From Actinomycetota bacterium (GTDB lineage: Bacteria; Actinomycetota; Humimicrobiia; Humimicrobiales; Humimicrobiaceae), in assembly GCA_016783985.1 (NCBI GenBank), contig JADHVM010000056.1:1-6614 (forward strand): a stretch of DNA of 6,614 nt. The letters run 5' to 3'. The notes below the pieces were generated by a model, which was not told where the DNA came from, did not search any database, and worked only from the letters and a program-made list of their open reading frames with translations. A program made the position numbers and the translations under genes. This document shows positions 5,491 through 6,614 of this stretch, one piece after another; the first letter of the stretch is position 1, and each line of letters opens with the position of its first letter.

Positions 5491-6614
5491 TTAATCACAA
5501 GTTAACAAATCAAAAACTTTTTCCGTCAGGCAATTAAAACTTTTTAGGTTATTAAAATCAAAATCTGAAAATTCCGATTTTCCTCTTAGCATTTCACTTT
5601 CATCCAAAAATAAAAAATCCTTTAAATTGAAAAATTGCTCAATTTGATTTTCAAATAGGTTCAGCCCGTTTGCTTTACTATATTTGTTTACAATTAATAT
5701 TTTTTCCAGATCATTATATATGAACCGATTGTTCATTTTTATGAGTCTACCGATACTTCCCAGAGTGTGATCAGATACCATTATTAGAAGATCAGCCAGG
5801 TCAATCACACCCAGTACTAAATCATCGAACCTGTTCGGTAAATCAAAGATTATTAAATGGTATTTCTTTTTAGCAATATCAGCTAAACAATAGATATCTT
5901 GCAAGTCTACTTTCCTTGACATCTCATAGGTCGGAGGAGCTTGTAAAATGTCCAAATTTTTTTTAATTCTTATTACAGAATTTTCTAAAGAGTTTCTGTT
6001 ATAACCATCAATAAAATTTAAAATATTTGGTGCTCTCGGAATATCAAGATAATAACTAATATCACCTCCCCCTTCGGAAAAATTTAAATCCACTAACAAT
6101 GTTTTAACCCTATCAAACATGTAGCCTAAGAAGATTGAAATCGTAGTACTCCCAACTCCACCTTTTGCCTTAGATAATATAATTATTTTCTGCTTTATTG
6201 TTTTTATATTTTTAATTTTAATATCATCTTTTTGCACTGAAATAATTTTCTTTTCGAATTCCGTATCAGGATTTTTTTTATGAAAGCGAGAATTATTAAC
6301 TTCCTTATCATCATTACTTTTCTTACTTCCCTTAAATAAATCTTCTCTGTCAATAACTTTATTACTCAATCTCTTTTCACATTTATAATCATATTTATTA
6401 TTTTCTTCTTTCGAACGGTCTTTAATTCTTCCATTTGGTCTATTGTTAGATTGCGGAGTTAGTTCCTTTGCTCTACCCAGATTCAAGAAATAACTAATAT
6501 ATTTTTTAATATTGAAATGTCTGCTTTCTCTACTAATTATCTTGTTTTTTATTTCTTTCAGTAATATATTTTCTATCTCTTCTTCATTTATAGGTAATTT
6601 AATATCTCTTCCTA
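5491..6614 (-). CDS. tadZ: TadZ/CpaE-like pilus localisation ATPase, 5' end beyond the window edge
   Basis: This is a ParA/MinD-superfamily protein of the TadZ/CpaE type, which in tad systems sits at the membrane and helps position the pilus machine. Counting from the TTG at 6486, the ATPase core starts near residue 99 with a P-loop-like KGGVGSTT at 108-115. The GK[ST] lysine is replaced by Ser, while the ParA-type signature lysine before GG is kept. LLVDLNFSEGGGD (130-142) is the switch-I region and LIIFDLP (211-217) the Walker B strand. Residues about 10-98 are a charged, Asn/Lys/Asp/Ser-rich, probably disordered linker. The frame stays open upstream of the TTG for 42 more codons to the window edge, without ATG, GTG or TTG, and no Shine-Dalgarno precedes the TTG. 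I therefore call a partial gene starting outside the window. The extra stretch is Glu/Lys/Ile-rich and I do not recognise a domain in it. The stop lies 12 bases before the cpaB start. Family call is firm; TadZ rather than another ParA paralogue is inferred from context and the degenerate P-loop. Confidence 0.85.
   Translation of the reverse strand, partial: GRDIKLPINEEEIENILLKEIKNKIISRESRHFNIKKYISYFLNLGRAKELTPQSNNRPNGRIKDRSKEENNKYDYKCEKRLSNKVIDREDLFKGSKKSNDDKEVNNSRFHKKNPDTEFEKKIISVQKDDIKIKNIKTIKQKIIILSKAKGGVGSTTISIFLGYMFDRVKTLLVDLNFSEGGGDISYYLDIPRAPNILNFIDGYNRNSLENSVIRIKKNLDILQAPPTYEMSRKVDLQDIYCLADIAKKKYHLIIFDLPNRFDDLVLGVIDLADLLIMVSDHTLGSIGRLIKMNNRFIYNDLEKILIVNKYSKANGLNLFENQIEQFFNLKDFLFLDESEMLRGKSEFSDFDFNNLKSFNCLTEKVFDLLTCD

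Noticed and set aside
1..6614. CRISPR arrays, tRNA or rRNA genes, insertion sequences
   Set aside because: No regularly spaced repeats, cloverleaf, rRNA signature or transposase motif was seen on either strand.

Overview
The window is one run of a tad/flp (type IVc, tight-adherence) pilus locus, with every supportable gene on the minus strand, so transcription runs from high to low coordinates. The DNA is strongly AT-rich (roughly 30% GC by eye, not computed), uses many AGA/ATA/AAA codons, has good purine-rich ribosome binding sites and is very tightly packed. This suggests a low-GC Firmicute of the clostridial or Halanaerobiales type. That assignment is inference; no rRNA or taxonomic marker is present.

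In transcription order the window holds: a TadZ/CpaE-like ATPase whose reading frame is open to the right window edge (5491-6614, 5' end missing); CpaB/RcpC with an SAF domain (4678-5478); a second ParA/MinD-like ATPase (3793-4659); the TadA/CpaF secretion ATPase (2631-3815); the membrane platform proteins TadB (1723-2646) and TadC (890-1726); a small Flp-type pilin (601-771); and a TadE pseudopilin (103-528). Neighbours either overlap or lie within about 20 bases, except for gaps of 118 bases before the pilin and 72 bases before tadE. The promoter must lie beyond the right edge. The last 102 bases at the left hold no convincing gene, only a 17-base imperfect tandem repeat and a weak inverted repeat.

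The expected division of labour is as follows. TadA hydrolyses ATP in the cytoplasm and drives the TadB/TadC inner-membrane platform, which extrudes processed Flp subunits; TadE is a minor pilin. TadZ-type ATPases place the machine in the cell, and CpaB contributes an extracytoplasmic SAF module. The prepilin peptidase (TadV/CpaA) needed to cut Flp and TadE is not in the window, nor is a secretin (RcpA/CpaC).

The points most worth a second look are these. tadB has no ATG, GTG or TTG upstream of codon 47, yet its reading frame continues upstream through a typical TadB N-terminal membrane segment to an ATT codon placed 7 bases after a near-perfect Shine-Dalgarno sequence. Two ParA/MinD-family ATPases sit in the same operon, one with a canonical P-loop and one without its lysine. 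The TTG that would start the first gene is probably not a real start. The Flp start codon should be moved because the upstream ATG overlaps the ribosome binding site. No wholly new system is evident; the window is a recognisable tad locus with unusual details.
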